From NCBI GenBank assembly GCA_028288595.1, contig JAQBNK010000070.1, positions 1 through 44,162 of the forward strand: a stretch of 44,162 bases of DNA, read 5' to 3'. The notes under the pieces were generated by a model. That model was given only the letters and a program-made list of their open reading frames with translations. It searched no databases and was not told where the DNA came from. Of the stretch, positions 34,885 to 43,458 are shown piece by piece. This DNA is from Chitinophagaceae bacterium (GTDB taxonomy: Bacteria > Bacteroidota > Bacteroidia > Chitinophagales > Chitinophagaceae). Positions within the stretch are counted from its first letter, which is position 1, and every line of letters begins with the position of its first letter. A program made the position numbers and the translations under genes.

Positions 34885-35799
34885 CTAGTTATTAAATAAC
34901 GTGATCAGCTGCGATAATTTTTGTTTTAATATTTTCCTGTCAACGATAAAATCCAGGAACCCGTGATCCAGTAAAAATTCGCTTCTCTGGAAACCGGGAG
35001 GAAGATCTTTTTTAATTGTTTCTTTAATTACTCTTGGTCCCGCAAAACCAATCAGGGCGCCGGGTTCAGCAATATTTAAATCACCCAGCATACCAAAACT
35101 GGCAGAGATGCCGCCGAAAGTTGGATCCGTTAATAAGGAGATATAAGGAATTTTCGCATCACTTAACTGCGAAAGCTTACCACTTGTTTTTGCGAGTTGC
35201 ATTAAACTGAATGCGCTTTCCATCATTCTTGCACCACCACTTTTTGAAATGACAAGGAAAGGCAATTTATGTTCAATGCAGTAATCAACGGCCCGGCTGA
35301 ATTTCTCACCCATTACACTTCCGAGTGAACCGCCAATGAATTCAAAATCCATGCAAGCGATGACAAGTCCTTGTCCATTTATTTTTCCTGAAGCGATCCG
35401 CATGCTGTCTTTAAGATCGGTCTTCGAATGAATTTCTTCAAGCCTTTTGCTGTAAGGTTTCAGGTCGGTGAACCCAAGAAAATCGGTTGATACGATATTA
35501 TCGAAATGCTCTTCGTACTCATCATTATCGAACAACATTTCATAATATTCTTCACTACCGATACGATGATGATAATTACATTTCGGGCAAACGTATAGTC
35601 CTTCATTTAGTTCGGTGGTCGTGCAGATATAGTTACACTCCGGGCATTTTGCCCATAAGCCTTCCGGGGTTTCTTTTTTTTCTGAAGTAGAAGTGAGAAT
35701 TCCTTTTTTTATTCTTTTGAACCAACGGGAACGGGCAGCATCCGAATTTTCATTGCCGCTCAAATTGGCCTCGAAATCCTCATCACGTTCTTTTTTCAT
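34885..35799 (-). CDS. accD: Acetyl-CoA carboxylase carboxyltransferase subunit beta
   Basis: 304 aa from the chosen ATG (316 from 35835). It makes malonyl-CoA with AccA, the first step of fatty-acid synthesis. The zinc finger is CPECNYIC..CPKC at about residues 52-75. The carboxyltransferase core has GGSLGSVMGEKFSRA, SGGARMMES, and LLTDPTFGGISASFGMLGD. Most relatives begin near WFKRIKKGI; here at least 24 extra charged residues precede it (MKKERDEDFEANLSGNENSD) and no later start codon is available, so this extension appears genuine. The true start could be either ATG. Confidence 0.88.
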   Translation of the reverse strand: MKKERDEDFEANLSGNENSDAARSRWFKRIKKGILTSTSEKKETPEGLWAKCPECNYICTTTELNEGLYVCPKCNYHHRIGSEEYYEMLFDNDEYEEHFDNIVSTDFLGFTDLKPYSKRLEEIHSKTDLKDSMRIASGKINGQGLVIACMDFEFIGGSLGSVMGEKFSRAVDYCIEHKLPFLVISKSGGARMMESAFSLMQLAKTSGKLSQLSDAKIPYISLLTDPTFGGISASFGMLGDLNIAEPGALIGFAGPRVIKETIKKDLPPGFQRSEFLLDHGFLDFIVDRKILKQKLSQLITLFNN

Positions 35800-35949
35800 T
35801 CGTTGATAATTTATATCAATTTGATTATGAAACATTCATATTACGAATGATTTCAATTCAGGGCACCGGTTGTGATCTTGAAAATACAAAATTATAATTA
35901 GTGCCGCTAAACCGCTCTTATCTGCGGGGGCTCCTGCTGAATTTATTGT

Positions 35950-35999
35950 TGCAGCTGAAGTGAGTGACACAACTGCAGCTGATTAAAGTTATGCAGCTG
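35950..35999. repeat. Three TGCAGCTG boxes upstream of accD
   Basis: TGCAGCTG occurs at 35950-35957, 35974-35981 and 35992-35999. The inner CAGCTG is palindromic. The boxes lie in the gap between the fbaB stop and the accD start, on the upstream side of accD. They may be a regulator's sites, but a short Ala-rich frame through the same DNA could also explain them. Confidence 0.35.
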
Positions 36000-36040
36000 G
36001 TGAAATAAAATTTACCTTGATAATAAGCGGCAAAATTATT

Positions 36041-37099
36041 TTATGCAACAGTTATTGAATCGTCCAGGTACACATCCTGTGTGCTGTGCAACAGGCGAAT
36101 ACCTTCAGCAAATGGTTTTTGAAAGGCTTTACGACCAAGAATCAGTCCCATTCCGCCTGCACGCTTGTTTACAACGGCTGTTGTAACGGCTTCCTGCAAA
36201 TCAGATTCACCTTTGCTTTCTCCGCCGGAATTGATCAAACCTACACGGCCGCTGTAACAATTCAGCACCTGGTAACGGCAAAGATCGATCGGGTGATCTG
36301 TGGTAAGTTTATCATAAACCAGTTGCGATGTTTTACCATGTTTGGTGGCAAGGTAACCGCCATTATTTGTAGGGATCTTTTGTTTGATGATGTCTGCCTG
36401 CAGCGTTACGCCCAGGTGATTCGCCTGGCCGGTGAGATCAGCCGACGTGTGATAATCTACGCCATCTACTTTGAAGCCGTTGTTACGGGTATAGCACCAC
36501 AGGATCGTACACATGCCGAGCTCGTGTGCCATTTCAAAAGCGGCAGCGACTTCTTTAAGTTGTCGTGCACTTTCTGCACTACCCCAATAAATTGTTGCGC
36601 CAACAGCTACGGCACCCATGTTCCATGCGCTTTTTATTGTACCGAACATAGTTTGATCAAACTTGTTTGGCATACTCAGAAATTCGTTGTGATTGATCTT
36701 TACAATAAACGGAATTCTATGTGCATACTTGCGGCTCATAATCCCTAAAACACCATAAGTAGAGGCAACGCCATTACAGCCGCCTTCTATTGCAAGTTTC
36801 ACAATATTTTCAGGATCGAAATAAATCGGGTTGGGAGAGAACGCAGAACCACCACTATGTTCTATTCCCTGGTCTACAGGAAATATGCTGCAAAAACCCG
36901 TGTTGCAAAGACGGCCATGACTCAGCAGGTTTTGTAAACTGCGAAGCGTTTGGTTGCTGCGATTACTGTTGATCCAGCTTTCTTCCACGTGATTGGGAGA
37001 GGGCAGGTGCAACTGCGACTTATCAATGGTTTTACATTCGTGCTGTAACAGGTATTCGGCTTTATCGGCCAGCAACTCAACAATTTTTGAATTTGACAT
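36041..37099 (-). CDS. fbaB: Fructose-bisphosphate aldolase class I (FbaB/DhnA type)
   Basis: 352 aa, close to the length of E. coli FbaB. It cleaves or forms fructose-1,6-bisphosphate by a Schiff base. The probable Schiff-base lysine is K239 in [10 protein letters not shown], with K134 in FIVKINHNE as another conserved active-site lysine, and [12 protein letters not shown] and GLINSGGES as phosphate-site segments. The ATG at 37099 is preceded by a TATATTTG promoter element at 37144-37151. It is monocistronic, convergent with nothing, and has no class II aldolase partner nearby. Confidence 0.93.
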   Translation of the reverse strand: MSNSKIVELLADKAEYLLQHECKTIDKSQLHLPSPNHVEESWINSNRSNQTLRSLQNLLSHGRLCNTGFCSIFPVDQGIEHSGGSAFSPNPIYFDPENIVKLAIEGGCNGVASTYGVLGIMSRKYAHRIPFIVKINHNEFLSMPNKFDQTMFGTIKSAWNMGAVAVGATIYWGSAESARQLKEVAAAFEMAHELGMCTILWCYTRNNGFKVDGVDYHTSADLTGQANHLGVTLQADIIKQKIPTNNGGYLATKHGKTSQLVYDKLTTDHPIDLCRYQVLNCYSGRVGLINSGGESKGESDLQEAVTTAVVNKRAGGMGLILGRKAFQKPFAEGIRLLHSTQDVYLDDSITVA

Positions 37100-37143
37100 T
37101 ATTTCTTGGTTTTATTTCGCTAATCAGCTCCTGAAAAGTTGGG

Positions 37144-37151
37144 CAAATATA
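37144..37151 (-). promoter_or_regulatory. Putative -7 element for fbaB
   Basis: The minus strand reads TATATTTG (TAnnTTTG), about 45 bp before the ATG, giving a leader of about 38 nt. Confidence 0.5.
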
Positions 37152-37278
37152 AATCTGAACCTTGATTTGGGGGGATTTTTTTGATTTAAAGGATTATCTG
37201 AACCGGACTTGTATTGTGTAGAATTAGTGTCTATTAATATTCTTCCTCAAAATCCAAATAATCCTCTCAGATCCAGGT

Positions 37279-38376
37279 TCAGATATTCTTTCGCTGAATT
37301 AACTGTAAACTTTTTCTAAGTGAAAGTTTTAAATGCATTTTTACCAGTTGTCCCATGGTTTTGCATTTTAAATATTGGGGTTGATTAAAATAGGCTGCAA
37401 GCTCTTCTTTTAGCTGATCTAATTTCTCAGGTGTTGAAATAGTATCCTTGCACATAATATTAAAAAGATCCATGATCCTTCTTCGTTCAGCAGAAAGCCG
37501 GATCGCCATTAAGGTTCTTTCTTCTGCCTGGTATTGTTCAATCGATTCTTTGTTTAAGAGTTTCAATGTGAGCTCAACGAGCGGAAGATTTTCTTTAAAA
37601 AATTGAGGTAAGTATAAATTTTTTCTTCCTTCGTAGGATTGCTGGTCAAAATCAATTGCTCTAATCCGGTATTGATAATCTTCTATATCTGGGCTGATGT
37701 TCACCACGAAATTATAACTGCGCATATCGCCAAGTAATTTCACGAAACATCTTTCGTTAAATTTCACAAATTCTTTTGCGAGCCTGATCTTATTTGTTTC
37801 CCCCTGTTCTAAATAATTTTTAATGAACAGATCGCCGGGAATGCCGGGAATATGTTCTTCAATTAACGTCGTGTCGTTGGTGATAAATGTAATCCGGTTA
37901 GGAGAGAGAATGTGTTCCAGCTCGAGCCCGTAAATTCGTGAGGCATCTATTTGTTTTATATAATAGTGATCGTAGTTGTCATTGAATTTATTAACGATCC
38001 GTATTCTAAACGGGTTCGAATTTCCGAAACTGCAATAATCTACTCTGGCCACATCCAGATGCACAGTGTAACTATAATCACCTTCTGTTTTTAAAATCGC
38101 ATATATCTGGAGAAGACCTTCTTTTAAAAATTCCCAATCTTTTAAGTCGTACAATGCTTTTTCCCATAAAGTATCATTTCCATGTTTATCCTTTACGGGA
38201 ATTGAATAAGTAAAATTCAAAAGATCACGATAAGTAACAGGCAGATTTATTTCTCGGCCATGATGTTGTAAATACTGGCGCAGTTTTTCATTGGCAGGAT
38301 AAACCGGCTTTTTTCTGGAAGGCTGGTTCAGCTCATCTTTATTAACGATAACATTTTCTATCGGCAGGTCGCTCAT
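37279..38376 (-). CDS. Uncharacterised protein with kinase-like fold signature
   Basis: 365 aa, no signal peptide or membrane segment. I know no name for it. The residues look like an aminoglycoside-phosphotransferase or Ser/Thr kinase fold: YYIKQID (K141, VAIK-like), an acidic residue at 151-153 (ELEH) for the helix C pair, GDMRSYNFVVN with D217 and N222 (catalytic-loop-like), and IDFDQQ with D242 and D244 (DFG-like). The C-terminal third is helical and charged. It follows the binding-protein-fold gene by 16 bp, so they are probably co-transcribed. The substrate is unknown. Confidence 0.6.
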   Translation of the reverse strand: MSDLPIENVIVNKDELNQPSRKKPVYPANEKLRQYLQHHGREINLPVTYRDLLNFTYSIPVKDKHGNDTLWEKALYDLKDWEFLKEGLLQIYAILKTEGDYSYTVHLDVARVDYCSFGNSNPFRIRIVNKFNDNYDHYYIKQIDASRIYGLELEHILSPNRITFITNDTTLIEEHIPGIPGDLFIKNYLEQGETNKIRLAKEFVKFNERCFVKLLGDMRSYNFVVNISPDIEDYQYRIRAIDFDQQSYEGRKNLYLPQFFKENLPLVELTLKLLNKESIEQYQAEERTLMAIRLSAERRRIMDLFNIMCKDTISTPEKLDQLKEELAAYFNQPQYLKCKTMGQLVKMHLKLSLRKSLQLIQRKNI

Positions 38377-38392
38377 CTTTTCTAAAATACAA

Positions 38393-39181
38393 TTATAAGT
38401 CCAATTGTTTTCGTAGGTTTAAAAAATACGCCGGTGCTTTTAGCAGCCGGCTACCATACCAGCTAAACATTTCACCATCAACTAATAAAATTTTTGCTTC
38501 AGGCAATTGCTCCTGCAATTCTTCAATATGTTTTTCTTTGAAAGGATATGGTTCTGATGAAAGTAAAATGAGTTCTGTGTCATTTTCTTTTAAATCTTTT
38601 ACAGTTACTTCAGGATAACGGGTAGATGTTATGAAAACATTATGGAGTCCTGCATTTTCAAGCATGTTATGAATAAAAGTATCGCCACCCACCGTCATAT
38701 ATGGATCCTTCCAGATAAGATAGACTGTTTTATACGGATAAAATTCGTCATCATTCAATTTTGAAAATTTTTTCCTGATTGATGTTGCTATTTCTTGTGC
38801 TGCTCTTTCTTTCGCGGTAACCGCCCCGATAGAAATTATCATGTCCAGTGCATCATCTAAATTATTTACATCACTTGTCCATACAGGGAAATGTTTCTCC
38901 AGTTCTTCTATTTGTTCTTTTACATTCTCTTCTTTATTAGCGATGATAAGATCGGGGTTTAACTCTTTTATTTTTTTGGTGTTGATATTCTTTGTACCCC
39001 CAATCCTGGTTTTGTTTTTATACCATTCCGGTGGATGAATACAGAATTTGGTTATACCGGCTACTTCTTCATTCAAACCCAGGTCGAATAATAATTCTGT
39101 TTGCGAAGGAACCAGTGAAATTATTTTTTTGGGTATTCCCGGCAGTATGACCGCTTTCCCTAACTGATCTTTATAATTCAT
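38393..39181 (-). CDS. Helical-backbone metal receptor, BtuF-like fold, without signal peptide
   Basis: 262 aa, periplasmic binding protein type III fold as in BtuF and iron-siderophore receptors. Marks are KKIISLVPSQTELLFDLGL, GITKFCIHPPEW, RIGGTKNINTKKI, LNPDLIIANKEE, then YMTVGGDTFIHNMLENAGL. The start codon directly follows an in-frame TGA, so no upstream extension is possible, and MNYKDQLGKAV has no signal peptide or lipobox. It is therefore cytoplasmic unless exported otherwise. Upstream gene of a two-gene transcript with the kinase-like protein, divergent from DUF2252. Confidence 0.82.
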   Translation of the reverse strand: MNYKDQLGKAVILPGIPKKIISLVPSQTELLFDLGLNEEVAGITKFCIHPPEWYKNKTRIGGTKNINTKKIKELNPDLIIANKEENVKEQIEELEKHFPVWTSDVNNLDDALDMIISIGAVTAKERAAQEIATSIRKKFSKLNDDEFYPYKTVYLIWKDPYMTVGGDTFIHNMLENAGLHNVFITSTRYPEVTVKDLKENDTELILLSSEPYPFKEKHIEELQEQLPEAKILLVDGEMFSWYGSRLLKAPAYFLNLRKQLDL

Positions 39182-39190
39182 TCAATACTT

Positions 39191-39203
39191 ATAACAGTGT
39201 TAT
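39191..39203. promoter_or_regulatory. Perfect 13-bp palindrome in a divergent promoter gap
   Basis: ATAACA-G-TGTTAT lies between the starts of the binding-protein gene (39181) and the DUF2252 gene (39260). Its place near both starts makes it a candidate operator for a regulator of both genes. Confidence 0.35.
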
Positions 39204-39259
39204 CTTGATAATAAAATAAACTGGTATAAAGTTAGTATCCCCTAATTAAACAGAGATGA

Positions 39260-40438
39260 ATGAAAAAGCTGGTTGAAAGGATAAAATCATTTAATGAAAG
39301 CAGGGATCCTGGTTTATTAGAGATGAAGTATGAGGCATTGAAACGGAGTCCCTATCGTTTTTTCAGGGGTACCTGTCATTTGTTCTATGAAGACTTTAAA
39401 CCGCAGGTTAACTGGCAGGACGATACAAAAGCATGGATCTGCGGCGATCTGCATCTTGAAAACTTTGGCACTTTTAAAGCAGAAAATGGATTGATCTATT
39501 TTGATATGAATGATTTTGATGAGGCCATTCTTGCTCCCGTTACCTGGGAAATAGCAAGAACCCTTACAAGCATTCACCTGCTCGGGGTGAAATTAAAATT
39601 CAAAACCAACGAGATAACATCGCTGCTCAACAGCTTTATAGAAAAGTATACGGAGACATTAACCCGGGGGAAAGCTATTATGTTTGAAAGGCAGGCCGCG
39701 GAAGGAATGGTGGAAGATATTATTGATCATGCAATGGAAAGAAAGCATGATAAGTTAATCAAGCAAAGGACAGAGAAACATAAAGAAGAAAGAAGATTAA
39801 AAACCGAAAATGGTAAAGCACTTCCGCTTAACAAAGAAGACAGAGAATTTATTGCGGCCTTTGTAACCTATTGGAGCAACCTTAAATTTAACGACCGTTA
39901 TATTTTTAAAGATGCTGCTCTTCGTATTGCTGGAACTGGAAGTCTTGGTTTAAAAAGATATATTATACTATGTTGGGATAATTTAAACGAGGAGTTTGTT
40001 TTACTCGATATGAAAGAAGCAAAACCTTCATCCCTTGCCCCTTATACACCGTATGAACAACCTTACTGGAACAATGAAGCTATACGGATAGTAAGCTGCC
40101 AGGAAAAGATTCAATACCTCACGCCGGCTTTACTTACTGCAGTAGCATTTCAACAATCTTATTTTGTGATTAAAGTGTTACAGCCCAGCGAGGATCAGAT
40201 TGACTTCAGCAGTTCAGAAATTAACAGTAAAAAATTTAAAACCGTATTAGAAACGATGGCGGTTATTACAGCTTCCGGTCAGCTAAGAAGCTGCGGCAGA
40301 CAAGGTTCTTCAACTGCTGATGAACTGATGAATTTCGGGCTTCATCATAAACAATGGCAGCAGCCTTTATTGCATTTCGTGGAAACCTATGCTGAAAAAG
40401 TAAAAGAAGATTACCGGGAGTTTTGTGAGAGCATGTAA
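39260..40438 (+). CDS. DUF2252 family protein
   Basis: 392 aa. The family is kinase-like (related to aminoglycoside phosphotransferases). Key signatures are RFFRGTCHLFYED, ICGDLHLENFG with D63 and N68, and YFDMNDFDEA with D82 and D85. The mid-part has a charged helix (KHDKLIKQRTEKHKEERR). The chosen ATG at 39260 follows an out-of-frame ATG at 39256. The substrate is unknown. It is divergent from the BtuF-fold gene, whose downstream partner is also kinase-like. Confidence 0.87.
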   Translation: MKKLVERIKSFNESRDPGLLEMKYEALKRSPYRFFRGTCHLFYEDFKPQVNWQDDTKAWICGDLHLENFGTFKAENGLIYFDMNDFDEAILAPVTWEIARTLTSIHLLGVKLKFKTNEITSLLNSFIEKYTETLTRGKAIMFERQAAEGMVEDIIDHAMERKHDKLIKQRTEKHKEERRLKTENGKALPLNKEDREFIAAFVTYWSNLKFNDRYIFKDAALRIAGTGSLGLKRYIILCWDNLNEEFVLLDMKEAKPSSLAPYTPYEQPYWNNEAIRIVSCQEKIQYLTPALLTAVAFQQSYFVIKVLQPSEDQIDFSSSEINSKKFKTVLETMAVITASGQLRSCGRQGSSTADELMNFGLHHKQWQQPLLHFVETYAEKVKEDYREFCESM

Positions 40439-40440
40439 TA

Positions 40441-40502
40441 AGAAACGTGAATCGTGAAACGTCAATGGGCTTCATCATTCACGATTGACGATTCACGTTT
40501 CT
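40441..40502. repeat. Inverted repeat filling the gap between two convergent stops (family 2)
   Basis: AGAAACGTGAATCGT at 40441 pairs perfectly with its complement ending at 40502; the interior uses GAAACGTCAAT and its variants. It occupies the whole space from 2 bp after the DUF2252 stop to 1 bp before the stop at 40504. The same word set is seen at 34303-34360. Confidence 0.82.
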
Positions 40503-40503
40503 T

Positions 40504-41859
40504 CTACTTCGCCAGGCTATGTATTACATCATATTTTGTAACGATATGGTAATCGCCTTTTTCATCTTTTGCCAGTACGGCTCCATTCTCTTTCGTGATG
40601 AGGCTTCCCAGTCTTTCTACAGGAGTATCAAAACTTACAACCGGGTAGGGTGGTTCTAAAACAGCAGACACTTTTTCATCACGGATGCCGGGGTTACTGA
40701 ATACTTTTTGGAACAATCCATTTTCACTCACTGCACCAATAACATCAAAGCCTGTCATTACCGGTATATGTTCAATATCATATTTCTTCATCAGTTCAAC
40801 CGCATCAGAAACTGTATTGTCGGGTGTGATGGTCACTAATTTTTTAGTGCTTCTTGCATTCACAATGTCTTTAAATGATTTCACTTCAAGGAAGCCTCTT
40901 TCCATCATCCATTGATCATTATAAATTTTAGCAACATACCTGCTGCCGTGATCATGAAAAATACAAACGACTACATCGTCTTTTTTCAATTTATCTTTTA
41001 ACTGCATCAAGCCCTGCAAACAACTGCCTGCACTATATCCGCAAAAAAGTCCTTCTTCTTTTGCGAGCCTTCTTGCCATGATGGCGCCATCTTTATCAGT
41101 TACCTGTTCAAAATAATCGATCACGCTCATATCATAATTTTCAGGAACGAAGTCTTCACCAAATCCTTCTGAAATATAGGGGTGGACTTCATTCATATCT
41201 ATTTCACCGGTACGGAAATATTTGGTGAGAAGCGAACCGTAAACATCTATTGCCCAAACCTGTATGGCGGGATTTTTTTCTTTCAGGTACATGGCTGCGC
41301 CGGTAATGGTACCACCGGTACCTGCTGTACATACGAGATGCGTAATACGTCCTTCAGTCTGTTCCCATAGTTCGGGGCCGGTTGTCTCATAATGCGCCAG
41401 CCTGTTGGCGAGATTATCATATTGATTACAGTGAAATGAATTGGGTGTTTCTTCTTTTAATCTTTTGGCAACTGAATAATAACTTCTTGGATCCTCAGGT
41501 TCAACATTGGTGGGGCACACAACAACCTCTGCTCCCACAGCTTTCAGAATATCACTTTTTTCTTTTGATTGTTTGTCGGTGGTAGCGAAAATGCATTTGT
41601 ATCCTTTTACGATGGCCGCCAGTGCGAGTCCCATTCCTGTATTACCGCTGGTGCCTTCAATGATAGTTCCACCGGGCTTTAACTTTCCTTCTTTTTCGGC
41701 AACCTCGATCATTTTAAGGGCCATCCTGTCTTTGATAGAATTTCCGGGGTTAAAATAATCCACTTTAGCAACAACTGTACAGGGGAGTTCAGCCGTTATT
41801 TTATTCAGCCGGATCATTGGGGTATGTCCTATCGTCTCAAGGATATTATTCAGCCACAT
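40504..41859 (-). CDS. Cystathionine beta-synthase-type PLP enzyme with CBS domain pair
   Basis: 451 aa. The N-terminal part is a fold-type II PLP enzyme: K43 in NPGNSIKDRMA forms the Schiff base, GTSGNTG binds the phosphate, and CTAGTGGTITG is the second glycine loop. The C-terminal 110 residues are a pair of CBS domains (TITPDNTVSDAVELMKKYDI; SFDTPVERLGSLI). This arrangement is that of cystathionine beta-synthase, which makes cystathionine from serine and homocysteine; cysteine synthases lack the CBS pair. The heme-binding N-terminus of vertebrate CBS is absent. No cystathionine lyase gene is adjacent. Confidence 0.88.
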   Translation of the reverse strand: MWLNNILETIGHTPMIRLNKITAELPCTVVAKVDYFNPGNSIKDRMALKMIEVAEKEGKLKPGGTIIEGTSGNTGMGLALAAIVKGYKCIFATTDKQSKEKSDILKAVGAEVVVCPTNVEPEDPRSYYSVAKRLKEETPNSFHCNQYDNLANRLAHYETTGPELWEQTEGRITHLVCTAGTGGTITGAAMYLKEKNPAIQVWAIDVYGSLLTKYFRTGEIDMNEVHPYISEGFGEDFVPENYDMSVIDYFEQVTDKDGAIMARRLAKEEGLFCGYSAGSCLQGLMQLKDKLKKDDVVVCIFHDHGSRYVAKIYNDQWMMERGFLEVKSFKDIVNARSTKKLVTITPDNTVSDAVELMKKYDIEHIPVMTGFDVIGAVSENGLFQKVFSNPGIRDEKVSAVLEPPYPVVSFDTPVERLGSLITKENGAVLAKDEKGDYHIVTKYDVIHSLAK

Positions 41860-41954
41860 AAAAAGTATTTGCGCAAATGTAAAATAATTTGTCGGGGGAG
41901 TATTTAGGAAGTTAGAAACGGAAGAACTCTTGATTGAAAGGATAAGGAAATATT

Positions 41955-42064
41955 CTCGCGGAAATCGCAGAATACGCAGAAAGAAATATGTTCCTAAAAC
42001 GCAAAAAGGTTGACAAAATTAAAGCACTGTTACCTGGGGATTTCTGCGTATTCTGCGATTTCCG
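41955..42064. repeat. 24-bp perfect inverted repeat (family 1)
   Basis: CGGAAATCGCAGAATACGCA and on (41959-41982) and its exact complement at 42041-42064 are separated by 58 bp; the left arm extends to CTCGCGG at 41955. The core recurs at 22128-22230 (GCTGAATACGCAG form). It lies between two genes on the same strand, downstream of the GH16 gene. Confidence 0.82.
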
Positions 42065-42088
42065 AAAGAAAAATGCAATGTCAAAAGA

Positions 42089-42862
42089 TCACTGGTAAAC
42101 TCTTACATAATCTATCTCCATTCTTTGCGGCCATATAGATTCGTCAACACCTTTTTGCCCGCCCCAGTTACCGCCTGCTGCAATATTTAGCAGCAGGAAC
42201 ATCTTATTGTCAAATGGCCAGGCTGCATAACCGGAATGTTCATTAGCAAACCGGAAATATACTTTTCTGTCGACCGAAACTTTTACAGAGTCAGCGCTCC
42301 ATTCAACACCGTAAACATGAAATCTTTCAGAACAATCATTCAGATAGATGGTGTCTGTTTTTTGTGTGTGCTGAACATGATTATATTTTTTTGTGTGAAC
42401 CGATGCATGAACAAACCCCTGGTTAGAACCAACGTGTTCCATAATGTCGATCTCACCATCATCGGGCCATTTTAGCGGCGTGGTGGAGCCCAGCATCCAT
42501 ATGGCTGGCCAGGTGCCGCGGCCCCTCGGCAATTTTGCACGCACTTCTATTTTCCCATACTGCCATTCACCTTTGTGTTTGGTAACAAGTCTTGCAGAAG
42601 TGTATTTCCGGTTCTCATAATCTTCTTTTATGGCCTGAATAATTAATTTTCCATGTTCAACCCTTGCATTTTCCAACCTGCCCTTTGTATAATATTGTAA
42701 TTCATTATTTCCCCATCCATGTCCACCCGTCTCTGCAGTCCATTTACTTGAATCCGGAAGTCCGGAATGTTTAAACTCATCGTTCCAAACTAATTTCATT
42801 TTCTTTTGCTGAGCCGAAAGAGCAAAGGGCAGTAGAAAAAACAGGAAAGAAATTTGTTTCAT
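42089..42862 (-). CDS. GH16 family endo-beta-glucanase (laminarinase-like), secreted
   Basis: 257 aa with a signal peptide (MKQISFLFFLLPFALSA). The catalytic motif is GEIDIMEHVG, with nucleophile E137, D139 and acid/base E142, as in GH16 laminarinases and lichenases. Other conserved parts are WNDEF, GWGNNELQYYT, GTWPAIWMLG and a final MEIDYVRVYQ. It would cut beta-1,3- or mixed-linkage glucans outside the cell. It has no T9SS sorting domain or carbohydrate-binding domain. No polysaccharide utilisation locus is visible here. Confidence 0.93.
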   Translation of the reverse strand: MKQISFLFFLLPFALSAQQKKMKLVWNDEFKHSGLPDSSKWTAETGGHGWGNNELQYYTKGRLENARVEHGKLIIQAIKEDYENRKYTSARLVTKHKGEWQYGKIEVRAKLPRGRGTWPAIWMLGSTTPLKWPDDGEIDIMEHVGSNQGFVHASVHTKKYNHVQHTQKTDTIYLNDCSERFHVYGVEWSADSVKVSVDRKVYFRFANEHSGYAAWPFDNKMFLLLNIAAGGNWGGQKGVDESIWPQRMEIDYVRVYQ

Positions 42863-42965
42863 AAGTTTAGTTTGAAATAAAGAATATTAGTAAACAAAAT
42901 AAAAAATAATTCACTTCAGTTTCTCTTCAAAAATGAAGTTTAGGTTTATTAAAAATAGAAGCTGT

Positions 42966-43400
42966 ATGCAGGTAAAATTTATTGTCATCATTCTCGCATG
43001 CATGTTCTGTTCCTCCTGTTCACTTCCCTTAAAGGATAAAGCGGTTCCAGAGGAAGTAAAAAATACTTTTCATCAAAAATTTCCACAAGCAACTAAAGTT
43101 AAATGGACAAGAAGAGGACTTAATGCTTTCCAGGCAAAGATCTGGGCAGGTGATAAGATAAGCAAAGCTGTGTTTAATAAAGATGGAAAGTTTATGGAAG
43201 CTGAAACCAGTATTGACGCTTCGGCTTTACCGCAGCCAGTTATTGAATATATTAATACGAATTATAAAAATGCCCGGATAAGCGAAGCAACGAAGATTAC
43301 AAGAAGTGACGGCTCAATCTTTTATGAAACAGAATTGAACAATAAAGACATTTATCTTACCCCGGATGGTAAGCCCGCTTCTCCTGAAATTTATCAATAA
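42966..43400 (+). CDS. PepSY-like (DUF2874) lipoprotein
   Basis: 144 aa from ATG 42966, which gives a lipoprotein signal peptide (VIILACMFCSSC). The ATG at 42933 would prefix it with RFIKNRSC and is less likely. The mature part has two short repeats of the PepSY-like beta-lactamase-inhibitor type: EEVKNTFHQKFPQATKVKWT and YINTNYKNARISEATKI, each a helix followed by strands. Bacteroidota have many such periplasmic proteins of unknown function. It precedes the TonB-dependent receptor by 58 bp and may share its transcript. Confidence 0.82.
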   Translation: MQVKFIVIILACMFCSSCSLPLKDKAVPEEVKNTFHQKFPQATKVKWTRRGLNAFQAKIWAGDKISKAVFNKDGKFMEAETSIDASALPQPVIEYINTNYKNARISEATKITRSDGSIFYETELNNKDIYLTPDGKPASPEIYQ

Positions 43401-43458
43401 ATATCATTTCTTCAAACTTTCACCAGATTGCCTCTTTACTATTGCAAAAAAAATAATA

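Noticed and set aside
35882-35986. Short Ala-rich open frame between fbaB and accD
   Set aside because: It has no ATG, GTG or TTG start in a useful position and is preceded by a stop; recorded only as a possible explanation of the TGCAGCTG boxes.
36086-36748. 220-codon plus-strand ORF inside fbaB
   Set aside because: It lies opposite the conserved aldolase sequence and looks like a cysteine-rich shadow frame.
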